Position numbers and translations under genes: made by a program. This document shows, piece by piece, positions 1 to 9,434 of a stretch of 64,000 bases of DNA (position 1 is the first letter of the stretch; each line of letters opens with the position of its first letter). The notes beneath the pieces are model-generated. The model was not told where the DNA came from. It saw only the letters and a program-made list of their open reading frames with translations, and did no database searches. Source of the DNA: Acidicapsa dinghuensis (GTDB lineage: Bacteria > Acidobacteriota > Terriglobia > Terriglobales > Acidobacteriaceae); contig NZ_JAGSYH010000003.1 of NCBI RefSeq assembly GCF_025685685.1, positions 248,001-312,000 of the forward strand. Reading direction: 5' to 3'.

Positions 1-918
1 TTTGCGCGTGTCGAGGGCCTGTTTGATTGCTGTCTGCACATCAGGCTGGTCGAAGGCTGCGTAGGGAGCTTTGTCTGCCACTTCGAATTTCTGAGCCAGA
101 GGCAGACCAATGATGTGCGCGAGAGCCAGTTTGTCTTTTTCTGCCGTATTCTTCGCGACGATCAGTTGCTGCTGCAGGCTCTGGTAGTCAACCTGGGCGC
201 GAAGCTGATCGAGGCGCGGGGCGGTTCCGGCAGCATGATTGCTGACGGCCTGATCGAGCGAAACCTTCGAGGTTTCCACCTGGGCCTGCGTGGCATCGAT
301 CTGAGCTTCATCGGCGAGAACCTTAAGATATGCGTTGCCGATGGTAAGAATCACCATTTGCTTCGCATCTTCTGCCGAGAGCTTGGATGCCTCGAAATAA
401 TGCTTGGAAGCAAGGTAGGTCTTGATTGAGTTCAGGCTGAAAACGGTCCAGGAAAGATTTGCGCGCAGATCGGTGTAGCCGAAGGGTCCGATCACGGTTG
501 GCACGCCGGGAATGCGGAGACCCTCGGCAGCAAGATCGACCTGCTGGTAGGCCTCTTTGATATTGCCGTCCACGGAGGGAAGCAGCTTTTGCAGATCCTG
601 GAGCCGCTCGCCACGAGCGCTGGTTATCTGGGTATTGGAAAGCAACAGGCCGAGGTTATTTTGCAGACCGCGCTGGACAGCGTCATCAAGTGTCAGAGAC
701 AGCGTATCCTGCGTGGCCGTCCCTTTGGTTACTCCGCCCTGGTAGCTGGATGCGGGCGGTGGCGTCGGCGCCGACTGCTGGCTGCCCAGACTGATCTGGG
801 AGAAAGCCGGCATGGCGACCGCGGCTAACAACCCTGCCGCTAACGAGATGTTCGCCAGCCGGACCGGACACAGGAATCTCCTGGATGGGTTGGCTGGAGG
901 AGAAGGTTGGTTTTGCAT
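1..918 (-). CDS. TolC-family outer membrane efflux protein (C-terminus beyond window edge)
   Basis: Outer-membrane exit duct of a tripartite efflux or type I secretion system. The 306 visible residues start with a signal peptide (Arg-containing n-region, hydrophobic stretch to about residue 38 ending AMPAFS), then a Gln/Pro linker, then the helical repeat typical of the family: LSLTLDDAVQRGLQNN near residue 70 and alternating Gln/Ala/Leu coiled-coil helices (AQIDATQAQVETSKVSLDQA). The frame is still open at base 1, so only the first repeat and part of the hairpin are present. ATG 918 was chosen because it begins the signal peptide; no convincing Shine-Dalgarno precedes it. The pump partners are not in the window, so substrate is unknown. 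Family assignment is firm, function only general. Confidence 0.88.
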   Translation of the reverse strand, partial: MQNQPSPPANPSRRFLCPVRLANISLAAGLLAAVAMPAFSQISLGSQQSAPTPPPASSYQGGVTKGTATQDTLSLTLDDAVQRGLQNNLGLLLSNTQITSARGERLQDLQKLLPSVDGNIKEAYQQVDLAAEGLRIPGVPTVIGPFGYTDLRANLSWTVFSLNSIKTYLASKHYFEASKLSAEDAKQMVILTIGNAYLKVLADEAQIDATQAQVETSKVSLDQAVSNHAAGTAPRLDQLRAQVDYQSLQQQLIVAKNTAEKDKLALAHIIGLPLAQKFEVADKAPYAAFDQPDVQTAIKQALDTRK

Positions 919-1104
919 TTTTTCGGAGGTCACTCTCACTCAAAGCGTTTCGCTGGTCTGCTAATGGATGCGGTAAGGTGCGCGAAAGGTTCCAAAACAA
1001 AGCGCATACGGCTGCGAAAACTGCCGGACACAGCTCTGGGGTGCTGCAGCGGCTGGAAAACCGCCTTATGGAATCTCAAGAAGAATAAACCACGAACAGG
1101 TCAT

Positions 1105-1127
1105 CGAACGCCTGTGACGGGCGTTCG
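1105..1127. terminator. Hairpin between sigma-like gene and tolC-like gene
   Basis: Perfect 8-bp inverted repeat CGAACGCC / GGCGTTCG around a 7-base loop, 28 bases past the stop of the minus-strand sigma-like gene. No T-run follows on either strand, so it would be a weak or factor-assisted terminator, or only a structured spacer. Confidence 0.4.
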
Positions 1128-1154
1128 TGCGCTATAGTACCAAGACAAGACAAC

Positions 1155-1850
1155 TTACCGAGCTGCGGAGAGATGGATAAGCTGCGAGGCCAGAGAGCAA
1201 AGTGCCTGGCGGAAAGCAATGCGCACGCCATCTGGAGTCCAGCCCTGCGCCTGTTCACCGCCATCGAGCGACAGAAGTCCAGCGACCTCGGCGGAGTTCA
1301 GGCCCGCAATCGCCCGCAAGACAAAAATCACGCGAAGTTGCGGTGTGAGACCCTCGAGCCATTGGCGGAGCCTGCGATTTTCAGGACCGCTGATCATCTG
1401 TTCGAGCTCCGCAGGGGTGACACCGGCCGCTGAAAGATCATCGTCTTCGATACAGCTCGCCGGGCCGCTTTCGCCCTCTGGAGCTGCCAGTGAAGCCGGA
1501 TCGCCCTGCACCAGACTGGCAATCGCGTTCTCGGCCAGCAGCATTCGCGCCTGATGCCGTGCATCCTCGGGATCGCTACAGGAGTTGAGGTCGATTGCAG
1601 CGACCACCCCTTCGACAGCAGCTATCGCTACTTCACCCTCGCCCAGCAGCATGGAAGCGATCCGATACTGCTCAGCGGCAATCTGATCTAATACACCATC
1701 CCACTTTGCCAATTCTGCCTCCACCTGCGCTGCATCCTTCGGGTTTCCGTCCAGCATGCCAACCATGGTTTGAAACACTCCCGGGCCATCCGGATGCAGC
1801 GGTACCTCGGGAATAAATCTACCGTCGAGTGATATTGGATTGGATGGCAT
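1155..1850 (-). CDS. Degenerate ECF sigma-factor-like protein
   Basis: Protein of 231 residues resembling an ECF sigma factor but poorly conserved. Residues about 55-110 look like a weak region 2 (YRIASMLLGEGEVAIAAVEG is reminiscent of the region 2.1/2.2 helices), and the last 65 residues resemble region 4 (LTPQLRVIFVLRAIAGLNSAEVAGLL followed by a predicted recognition helix). An insertion of roughly ten residues (GGEQAQGW) sits where the short turn of the helix-turn-helix should be, and an acidic linker (EDDD) separates the parts. ATG 1850 was chosen over an upstream in-frame ATG at 1946 because GGAGGT lies 6 bases before it. It could be a diverged sigma factor, an anti-anti-sigma-like partner, or a non-functional relic. 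No anti-sigma gene is adjacent. Confidence 0.6.
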   Translation of the reverse strand: MPSNPISLDGRFIPEVPLHPDGPGVFQTMVGMLDGNPKDAAQVEAELAKWDGVLDQIAAEQYRIASMLLGEGEVAIAAVEGVVAAIDLNSCSDPEDARHQARMLLAENAIASLVQGDPASLAAPEGESGPASCIEDDDLSAAGVTPAELEQMISGPENRRLRQWLEGLTPQLRVIFVLRAIAGLNSAEVAGLLSLDGGEQAQGWTPDGVRIAFRQALCSLASQLIHLSAAR

Positions 1851-2140
1851 AGCCCACCTCCGGGAAGATTCGGACTCGGCGATCGGGCAGGGACGGACTG
1901 CTGGACCTCTTATTTTATCCTCAATCCGGTTCATGTGTTGCGTCAACTCGACGAAGAATCCATATTGCGTTTTGACCGATGGTTAACACCTGCGCACTCA
2001 CAAATGCGATATGAGTTGAGGAGTACTCTTGAGTCGGGACGCGCGCGAGTTGTGAATCGCCCAATAAGCGTCTAAACTTCTGAAATTCTTGACCCCCACC
2101 GCAAAAGGCTGACTGGCGGCGGATGCGGAGAACGACTGAA

Positions 2141-4351
2141 ATGGCACGAGCCACGAAGCAGGTAAAGCATTTTGCCGGGCGCGATACGTCCTGGATGCAG
2201 TTCAACCGGCGCGTGCTGGAAGAGGCGCAGGACGAAACCAACCCCATTCTGGAACGGGTCAAATTTCTCGCCATTACCGGCAGTAATCTGGACGAATACG
2301 TGGAAATCCGACTGGCTGGGCTGCTGCAGCGGACGGAAGACGGCCACACCGAGCCGGGATACGATGACCTGCCCCCGGAGGAGTCGCTGGCCGTTCTGAC
2401 GGCCGACATGCATGACTTCGTCGAGGCCCAGTACCGCTGCTGGAATGAGCAGATTCTGCCGGAGATGCGGCGCAACGGCATTCGATTGCTGCAATGGGAC
2501 GAACTGACTGACTCGCAACGCGAGATTGCCAAGGCGTACTTTCAACGGGAAGTCGATCCGCTGCTGACTCCAATCACGATCGATCCGGCGCACCCGTTTC
2601 CGCGGGTGCTGAACCGGGCGCTTTGCCTTGCGATGCTGCTGCGCGTAAAGCGCCGCAGTTCTGGACCGACGGTTCTCGGAGTATTGACGGTGCCGCGCGC
2701 GCTGCCCCGGTTCGTGCGTCTTTGCGAGCCAGACGCTGCGAATCCTACCTTCGATTACATTCTGCTGCAGGATCTGGTTGCACAGAACCTTTCCGGCATG
2801 TATCGCGGATATGAGGTGATCGCCCAGGCAGCTTTCCGAGTGACCCGCAATTCGAATCTCTACTTCGAAGAAGAAGAAGCGCGGTCGCTGCTTGAGTCGA
2901 TCCGCAGTGAGTTGCACAACCGGCGTAAAGGCGATGCTGTTCGGCTGGAGATCGTAACCGATGCGCATCCTGAGATCGTGGACCGGCTGCGCACCAATTT
3001 TGAGCTTGACGACTCGCAGGTTTACCAGGCGGATGGCCCGGTGAATCTTGCCCGCCTGATGTTTTTCTACGGCGACATTCAACGGCCAGAGCTCAAATTT
3101 GCCCCGTTCGTTCCCAAGCAGCTTCACCTGAGCCGCAAGGTCAACGACATCTTTGAAGACCTGCGCCAGCGCGACATTCTGCTGCATCATCCCTACGATT
3201 CCTATGAGCCGGTCGTGAACTTTATCCAACAGGGAGCGATCGATCCTCGCGTGGTTGCGATGAAACAGACGCTTTACCGCACGAGCTCAGATTCTATGAT
3301 GTTTCAGGCGCTCACCGATGCAGCGGCGTCGAAGGAAGCTACGGTCGTCGTGGAATTGATGGCGCGCTTCGATGAGGCGTCGAACATTCGCTGGGCGCGC
3401 AGCATGGAAGATGCGGGCGTTCAGGTGTTCTACGGCGTGGTTGGCCTCAAGACGCATTGCAAGCTGGCTATGCTGGTCCGACGCGATGAAGACGGCGTGA
3501 CGCGGCGCTATTGCCATCTGGGGACGGGCAATTACAACCCGATTACTGCACGCTTCTACACCGATCTGAGCCTGCTTACGAGCGATCCGCAGATTACGGA
3601 TCAGGTTCACATGGTCTTCAACTATCTGACGGCCCATGCCGAGATTGATGATTACCGGCCACTGCTGGTGGCTCCGCTCACGATGGCGGAGACGTTTCTG
3701 CAACTCATTCGGCGTGAGACGGAGCATGCCGCCGCGGGCCGTCCAGCGCACATCATCGCCAAGATGAACGCGCTGCTTGAGCCTTCGGTGATCGAGGCGC
3801 TCTACACCGCATCGCAGGCGGGTGTGCAGGTGGATCTGATCATCCGCGGGGTGTGCATTCTGCGCCCAGGCGTTAAAGGCCTGAGCGACAATATTCGCGT
3901 ACGCTCGATCGTAGGCCGATTCCTTGAACACAGCCGCATCTTCCACTTTGCCAACGGAGGCAAAGAGGAAACATATCTAGGCAGCGCGGACTGGATGCCT
4001 CGAAACCTCTTCGAACGCTGCGAGGTTGTCTTCCCGGTGAAGGATAAGGCGATTCGAGCGCGCATTCAGGAAGAGATTCTTGCCGCATACCTGGCCGACA
4101 CGGCCAAGGCGCGGCTGATGCAGGAAGATGGCAACTATCTGCGCCAGAATGACGGCAAGAAAAACAATGGCGCATTCAGTGCACAAGAGTTTCTGATGCG
4201 TCGCGCGGAAGGCAAAGCAGATCTGGATGCGATACCGCAACCGGGAAAGGCAACCGCGCCAGTGGTGAGCGCTGAAACCGCGGCAAAGCCCGCAAAAAAG
4301 CGTGCAGCCGTACCGGCAAAGGCCGCAACTGCGTCTGTTGTGGAAGCATGA
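2141..4351 (+). CDS. ppk1: Polyphosphate kinase 1
   Basis: Catalyses reversible transfer of the ATP terminal phosphate onto inorganic polyphosphate. About 736 residues with the full PPK1 layout: N-terminal domain (FAGRDTSWMQFNRRVLEEA, DETNPILERVKFLAITGSNLDEY), head domain, and the two phospholipase-D-like C1/C2 domains. Visible catalytic signatures are HHPYDSYEPVVNFI, VGLKTHCKLAMLVRR with its histidine, HLGTGNYNP, and LEHSRIFHF with the second histidine region. The last about 50 residues are an Ala/Lys/Pro-rich tail beyond the usual core and are probably disordered. ATG 2141 has GGAG ten bases upstream; an in-frame ATG at 2123 would add six residues. Converges on the CadC-like gene with only 3 bases between stops. 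Confidence 0.97.
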   Translation: MARATKQVKHFAGRDTSWMQFNRRVLEEAQDETNPILERVKFLAITGSNLDEYVEIRLAGLLQRTEDGHTEPGYDDLPPEESLAVLTADMHDFVEAQYRCWNEQILPEMRRNGIRLLQWDELTDSQREIAKAYFQREVDPLLTPITIDPAHPFPRVLNRALCLAMLLRVKRRSSGPTVLGVLTVPRALPRFVRLCEPDAANPTFDYILLQDLVAQNLSGMYRGYEVIAQAAFRVTRNSNLYFEEEEARSLLESIRSELHNRRKGDAVRLEIVTDAHPEIVDRLRTNFELDDSQVYQADGPVNLARLMFFYGDIQRPELKFAPFVPKQLHLSRKVNDIFEDLRQRDILLHHPYDSYEPVVNFIQQGAIDPRVVAMKQTLYRTSSDSMMFQALTDAAASKEATVVVELMARFDEASNIRWARSMEDAGVQVFYGVVGLKTHCKLAMLVRRDEDGVTRRYCHLGTGNYNPITARFYTDLSLLTSDPQITDQVHMVFNYLTAHAEIDDYRPLLVAPLTMAETFLQLIRRETEHAAAGRPAHIIAKMNALLEPSVIEALYTASQAGVQVDLIIRGVCILRPGVKGLSDNIRVRSIVGRFLEHSRIFHFANGGKEETYLGSADWMPRNLFERCEVVFPVKDKAIRARIQEEILAAYLADTAKARLMQEDGNYLRQNDGKKNNGAFSAQEFLMRRAEGKADLDAIPQPGKATAPVVSAETAAKPAKKRAAVPAKAATASVVEA

Positions 4352-4354
4352 GAT

Positions 4355-6970
4355 TTAACGTCTGGCTGAAGCGAGCCGTTTCGCTGGATGTGAAGGAGTC
4401 GCCTGCGAACTTCGCACTGTTTCACCTGCCAGCCGGGCGTACTCGGATTTGGCTTCTTTGAGCCGCGGCAAATCTGAGTCGGCGTCTTTCCATATCTGCA
4501 GCAGAAGCCGATAGGCCATCCGCGCATCATCGGTGCGCCCTGCCTGCACGTCGGCGCGCGCCAGTCCAAGCTGAGCCAATGGGTAGTCATGGGAGAGCGG
4601 CTCAACACCGGAGTGGCCTTGAATTTTGCTGAACTCTGCCGTGGCCTCCGCCGGCTGATGAGCCATCAGGTAGGCGCGTCCGCGGAGAGCCGGAACACCG
4701 AAGCCGCTCAGATCAAACGACTCCGCCGGCTTGAGCGCATCGATGGCATCGCTGGGCCGCTGCTCGTTGAGCGCAATCGCCGCTCTCACCTGCGGTCCGC
4801 GATACTCCTGCCAAAGCGTACTTGCCAGATGCGCATCAAGCTGCGCTTTGAGTTCTTCTTCGGTCCGTGTGATCATGCCTGCGTGCGCCATGGCGACAAG
4901 CGCGTCGGGATAATCTTCTGTTCCGGAGATGTGGCTTAAAGTAGATTCAGCCGCGTCGATCAGGCCTAGTTCCGCTTCGATACGGGCCATGGAAGCAAGC
5001 ACCTGCGCCGCGCGGCTGTCGGCTCCGTGAGCGCGAAACCCTGCAATCGCGGTGTTTGCCATCGCAGCGCCCGCTTTCGCTTTGCCCTGGGCAAAATCCA
5101 TCAGAGCCTGTTGCCATTGCATTTCTGGCTCGGCATCTTTGCCGCGAGCCCAGGCGATCTGTTCATCGATCCCGGCCTGATCGAGACGGAGAAACGCCGT
5201 CTGCAAAAGAAACTCGTGAATCTCCACTCCATCGATTTGCCGGTCGATGGCCAGACGACAGGTCTCGGCAACGCGCTCAAACTGGTCGAGATGCATCTGT
5301 GCGCGGGCCAGCACGACATAGGCCTCGGGATTGGCCGGATCGAGCTCAACTGCCCGCTGCGCAGGATCGAGCGCCTGAGCCGGATTACCTGACTCGATCT
5401 GCAGCTGTGCGAGCTTCAGAAATGGGGTTGAGCCATTCGGATACTCCGCAATCCAGTCTTTGTAATTGTGAATGCCGGCGCGCAGATCGCCTGTCACCAG
5501 TGTGTTGTACATGGCGGCAATGAAGAGCCGCGTCCGATCATCCACGGTGCTGCGAAGCTGGAAGGCACGGGTGATTGCCTGCACGGAGAAATCGCGCTGT
5601 CCGAGGTCGGCATACACGCCACCAAGATCGGCAAAGGCCAATGCAAACTGGGGATCGATCTCGACTGCGTGCTGCAGTGGGGCGACTGCATCTTGCAACT
5701 TGCCTGTGTTTGCCAATTGATCGCCATCGGCGAATGCTTTGAGAGCCTCTAATGACGATGCCCGGCCTTCGAAGAGCGATCTGCTGTACTGCGAGACCGA
5801 GGCAGGGCTTTCCCCAAGCTGCCGCCGCATATCCCATACGACACGGTCCAGAACGGAGACCAGTCCGTCGGTTGTCTCGGCAATGCCACGGCTTACCGCA
5901 GCCTGGCGGCCACTGCCGCAGCGGAAGGCAGAGAGTGTGAGCAAGTATCCGCGGGTTAAGCGGTGCACTTCACCGGTCAGGTAGCTCTCTGCTCCGAAGG
6001 CCCGGCAGACTGAGCCATACGCACCGGCGCCTTTTGTTTTTGCAGCAGCTAATGCCTGGTCGACTTTGGCCTGCGCGGGAACATCGAACCATGGCGACTG
6101 CTCAAAATCAAGATAGACCGCGGTCCTGGCAGCGGGGTCGAACTGCGGCACTCCTGAATTGTTGGTGAACTCGGCAATAATCAGCACGGGGGTGTGCACC
6201 GCGGACCGATGCGCCCACCGCCATAGAAAGAATCCGCCGAAGCCAATCACCGCGATCGCAAACGTGATGCATGCGAGTTGCCATGGACCGGGATGTAGAA
6301 GTCCGTTGAACACGCGGGCAGCAAAACTATGCGGCTTGTCGTCCTCGTCCTCTATTTCGCTTCTTCCTGCGGAAGACCGCGGCCCCGTGGCGCGGGTTCG
6401 TCTTCCGGATTGCGACTTCATTCTGCGTTCCGGGCGCAGACCTGGCTTTGTCCGGCTTCGAAATGGTTCGCGAGACAGGTCTTCGAGGGATGTATGCGAT
6501 GCTGCATCGAAAGAACGCAGAACCGGGGGCGGTTCATCGGTATTCGCGGGTGTTGGTGCAATTTCGACTTCCGGAACGATATCCGGATCTGGCTCATCTT
6601 CGACGGGAATTACGCGTGGGGTGAACTGAAACCCTCGTTTGGGGATCGTGACTATGAGGCGGTCTCCCGATTGGGTGCCGGAGAGCGCCTTTCTGAGCAG
6701 GAAAATGTGCTGGTTGAGATTGCTTTCTTCAGCAAGGGACTCTGGCCAGAGCGCCTCCGCGATTGTTTCTTTGCTTATGACGCGCTGTGGATGCCGCACA
6801 AAGAAAGACAGCACATCGAAGGTGCGCATGCCGAGAAAGATGGAATGTCCGTTGCGATGCAGAGTACGCCGACTGAGGTCGATCTCGAAGTCCTGAAAGC
6901 GAAACCTCTGCGGCTGGTTCGGTGACGAACCAGATGCCGAGATCGATGTGCCGATACGCGAAGCCTGCAT
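4355..6970 (-). CDS. CadC-like membrane-bound winged-helix regulator with TPR repeats
   Basis: One-component regulator of 871 residues. Residues about 22-115 form an OmpR/PhoB-type winged helix (FEIDLSRRTLHRNG, LLRKAL, IVTIPKRGFQF), followed by a Pro/Arg-rich linker, one transmembrane segment near residue 235 (LACITFAIAVIGFGGFF), then a large periplasmic part. The C-terminal about 450 residues contain tetratricopeptide-like repeats (ALAFADLGGVYADLGQRDFS, NPEAYVVLARAQMHLDQFE). The topology is that of CadC/ToxR: cytoplasmic DNA binding, external sensing or protein-protein contact. There is no receiver domain or phosphoacceptor. Target genes cannot be named; the neighbouring ppk1 is convergent, so co-regulation is not implied. 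Such proteins are common in Acidobacteria. Confidence 0.88.
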   Translation of the reverse strand: MQASRIGTSISASGSSPNQPQRFRFQDFEIDLSRRTLHRNGHSIFLGMRTFDVLSFFVRHPQRVISKETIAEALWPESLAEESNLNQHIFLLRKALSGTQSGDRLIVTIPKRGFQFTPRVIPVEDEPDPDIVPEVEIAPTPANTDEPPPVLRSFDAASHTSLEDLSREPFRSRTKPGLRPERRMKSQSGRRTRATGPRSSAGRSEIEDEDDKPHSFAARVFNGLLHPGPWQLACITFAIAVIGFGGFFLWRWAHRSAVHTPVLIIAEFTNNSGVPQFDPAARTAVYLDFEQSPWFDVPAQAKVDQALAAAKTKGAGAYGSVCRAFGAESYLTGEVHRLTRGYLLTLSAFRCGSGRQAAVSRGIAETTDGLVSVLDRVVWDMRRQLGESPASVSQYSRSLFEGRASSLEALKAFADGDQLANTGKLQDAVAPLQHAVEIDPQFALAFADLGGVYADLGQRDFSVQAITRAFQLRSTVDDRTRLFIAAMYNTLVTGDLRAGIHNYKDWIAEYPNGSTPFLKLAQLQIESGNPAQALDPAQRAVELDPANPEAYVVLARAQMHLDQFERVAETCRLAIDRQIDGVEIHEFLLQTAFLRLDQAGIDEQIAWARGKDAEPEMQWQQALMDFAQGKAKAGAAMANTAIAGFRAHGADSRAAQVLASMARIEAELGLIDAAESTLSHISGTEDYPDALVAMAHAGMITRTEEELKAQLDAHLASTLWQEYRGPQVRAAIALNEQRPSDAIDALKPAESFDLSGFGVPALRGRAYLMAHQPAEATAEFSKIQGHSGVEPLSHDYPLAQLGLARADVQAGRTDDARMAYRLLLQIWKDADSDLPRLKEAKSEYARLAGETVRSSQATPSHPAKRLASARR

Positions 6971-7083
6971 GAACGAGTCCGGAAGTAACTACGGTAACAG
7001 GCTAAGACATTGCATTCAATACAACCTGGTACTTATGCCGCCTGATCGCCTGCATCCGTCCCGAACCGAAATTATCAACCGCA

Positions 7084-8994
7084 GTGCAGGACGCGGCTCC
7101 GAAAGCACCGTATAACCGGCTCATACAATCAAGAGAGCGCAATGGGGCAAAAGTCCTGTGTGCACGGAGAAGTGGTCAGACATTGGCAGCATTGGTAAAT
7201 GGCAACGGACTCACGAAGTCCTTCGGTGCGGTTGCGCTCTTTCGCGGCATCGCGTTTCCAATTGACGAGGGCGATCGGGTAGGCCTGATTGGGCCAAATG
7301 GGAGCGGAAAATCGACGCTGCTCGGCATCCTCGGCGGAGAGATCGAGCCGGACGAGGGCGAGGTGGTGCGCCGTAAGCTGACGCGCCTGAGCTATGTTCC
7401 GCAGGTTTCGGAGTTCTCTGCCGGCTTCAGTGTTCGAGAAATCGTGACTGCGGCGCTGCGTGATGCGGCAGTTCCGGAGAGTGAATGGGAAGCTCGGCTT
7501 GCCGACACAATGGGCCGCGCGGGCTTTGAAGACTTTGAGACAGAGGCAGCCAGCCTTTCGGGCGGATGGAAGAAGCGCCTCTCTATCGCCCGCGCATTGG
7601 CGACGCATCCAGATGTGCTGCTGCTCGATGAGCCCACCAATCATCTGGACCTTGCGGGAATCGAGTGGCTGGAAGAACTACTGGAGTCAGCTTCCTTTGC
7701 CTGCGTGGTCATCAGCCATGACCGCTATTTTCTTGAGAATGTCGCAACGGAGATTGTCGAGCTGAATCGACAGTATCCGCAGGGGCTGTTGCGTGTTCAT
7801 GGCAAGTACAGCGAATTCCTGATCAAGAAGGAAGAGTTTCTGGAAGCGCAGTCGCGCCGCCAGGAAGCGCTGGAAAATCGGGTGAAGCAGGAGATTGAGT
7901 GGTTGCGGCGCGGGCCCAAGGCGCGCACTACCAAATCGAAGGCGCGCATTGGCACGGCCAACGAAATGATCGGCGAGCTCAGGGAGATGAAGGGCCGCGC
8001 GCAGGTTTCCACCGCTGCGATTGATTTTTCCGCGAGCGATCGACAGACGAAACGTCTCGTCGAGATCAGTGGACTTCGCTATTCGATCGGCGAGCGGCAG
8101 CTGTTTTCCGGCATGGACTTCAATATCAATGCAGGCATGCGTATTGGGCTGGTCGGCGCTAACGGCAGCGGCAAGTCAACGCTGCTGCGCTTGCTGATGG
8201 GGCAAATTGATCCCGAAGCAGGCGAGATCAAGCGCGCACCCATGCTGCGTCTTGTTCACTTTGACCAGACTCGCGTGCTTGACGAGACGCTTACGCTGCG
8301 CAGAGCGCTAGCTCCGGAGAGCGACTCCGTTGTCTATCAGGATCGCGTTATCCATGTAGCATCGTGGGCTTCGCGTTTTCTCTTTACGGGTGAGCAGCTC
8401 AATCAACCGGTGGAACGATTGAGCGGCGGAGAGCGCGCTCGCGTGCTCATAGCAAAGTTGATGCTGCAGCCTGCCGACCTGCTGCTGCTCGACGAGCCTA
8501 CCAACGATCTCGATATTCCAACGCTGGAGATATTGGAAGAAAGCCTGCTCGAATATTCTGGCGCGCTCGTTCTCGTAACGCATGATCGCTATATGCTCGA
8601 TCGAGTCTCAAACGTGGTGCTTGGCCTTGACGGTCTTGGCAATGCTGCACGGTTTGCGGACTACGGACAGTGGGAAGAGTGGCTGGCTGCGCAGAAGCGT
8701 GAGAAGCTGAAACCAACACAGAGCACAAGTATTTCTGAATCTACATCGCATAAGCCCTCTGTCGAGAGCAAGAAGAAGCTTTCCTATATCGACGCTCGCG
8801 ATTATGCGACTATCGAACAACGTATCGCCAGCGCTGAAGCAGACCTTACGGCCAAGAAAAGCGTCATGGAGCAGCCCGATGTCGTCATCAATGCAGCCCG
8901 TTTGCAGACCGCTCTGACGGAGTTAGAGAGCGCGCAACAGGCAGTTGACGCGCTCTACGCACGCTGGGCAGAGCTGGAAGAAAAACTCAGCTAA
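7084..8994 (+). CDS. uup: ABC-F family ATPase, Uup type
   Basis: Soluble duplicated ABC ATPase that in known members acts on ribosomes or DNA rather than in membrane transport. Two nucleotide-binding domains: first with GPNGSGKST, LSGGWKKR, LLLDEPTNHLD; second with GANGSGKST, LSGGERAR, LLLDEPTNDLD. A Lys/Arg-rich linker (LRRGPKARTTKSKA) lies between them, and a C-terminal coiled coil of about 75 residues as in Uup follows. Total 636 residues, close to E. coli Uup. The first about 33 residues before LAALVNGNGL do not look like the family, so the true start may be a downstream TTG at 7183 or 7192; GGAG lies at 7166-7169. Its stop overlaps the stop of the convergent small membrane gene. Confidence 0.93.
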   Translation: MQDAAPKAPYNRLIQSRERNGAKVLCARRSGQTLAALVNGNGLTKSFGAVALFRGIAFPIDEGDRVGLIGPNGSGKSTLLGILGGEIEPDEGEVVRRKLTRLSYVPQVSEFSAGFSVREIVTAALRDAAVPESEWEARLADTMGRAGFEDFETEAASLSGGWKKRLSIARALATHPDVLLLDEPTNHLDLAGIEWLEELLESASFACVVISHDRYFLENVATEIVELNRQYPQGLLRVHGKYSEFLIKKEEFLEAQSRRQEALENRVKQEIEWLRRGPKARTTKSKARIGTANEMIGELREMKGRAQVSTAAIDFSASDRQTKRLVEISGLRYSIGERQLFSGMDFNINAGMRIGLVGANGSGKSTLLRLLMGQIDPEAGEIKRAPMLRLVHFDQTRVLDETLTLRRALAPESDSVVYQDRVIHVASWASRFLFTGEQLNQPVERLSGGERARVLIAKLMLQPADLLLLDEPTNDLDIPTLEILEESLLEYSGALVLVTHDRYMLDRVSNVVLGLDGLGNAARFADYGQWEEWLAAQKREKLKPTQSTSISESTSHKPSVESKKKLSYIDARDYATIEQRIASAEADLTAKKSVMEQPDVVINAARLQTALTELESAQQAVDALYARWAELEEKLS

Positions 8995-9227
8995 CGATTG
9001 ATGTGGATTGTCGATAAGTTCGACAGCAGGCCGAATGCCTCAAGCAGCCACAGCACCACTACAATGACCACGACGGCGTTGAGGATTCCCTTGATGCTGG
9101 ATTGCATTGGGATGAAGTTGTTTACGAGCCATAGCAAGACGCCCACAACAACCAGGACGAGCAAAATATGCAGCAAGGGAACATCGATTACGGTGGCCAC
9201 AGCAACAGCCGTTAAAGACAGCAACAT
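8991..9227 (-). CDS. Small two-helix membrane protein (Thivi_2564-like)
   Basis: Protein of 78 residues made almost entirely of hydrophobic segments: LLHILLVLVVVGVLLWLVNNFIP then a short polar turn (MQSSIKG) and a second helix rich in Val/Leu ending LLEAFGLL. The pattern LLHILL...LLWLVNNFIPM is that of a widespread uncharacterised small membrane protein family. Start ATG 9227 is supported by GGAGGG about nine bases upstream. The stop overlaps the stop of the convergent ABC-F gene by four bases. No function is known; it may be a stress or envelope accessory protein. Confidence 0.8.
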   Translation of the reverse strand: MLLSLTAVAVATVIDVPLLHILLVLVVVGVLLWLVNNFIPMQSSIKGILNAVVVIVVVLWLLEAFGLLSNLSTIHINR

Positions 9228-9434
9228 GGTCCTTCCCTCCGGGAATATCGTTGTTCCGGCAGAGCTATCCCAGCCCAGCCGGTTTCGTTGATATTGGATG
9301 CGGAGAGAACAGCGAATCAGTATTTCAACAGGACAAAACTTGTTATGTATTGCATTGAAGTGTGCTTTTCAGCACAGAACTGTATGCCTCCGAACGGCTT
9401 GCCCGCGGCTGCAATAACGAACCCTGACGATTCC

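Noticed and set aside
2072-3229. Long open frame (385 codons) on the minus strand inside ppk1
   Set aside because: Antisense to a well-conserved gene; composition (His, Arg, Gln rich) is that of a shadow frame.
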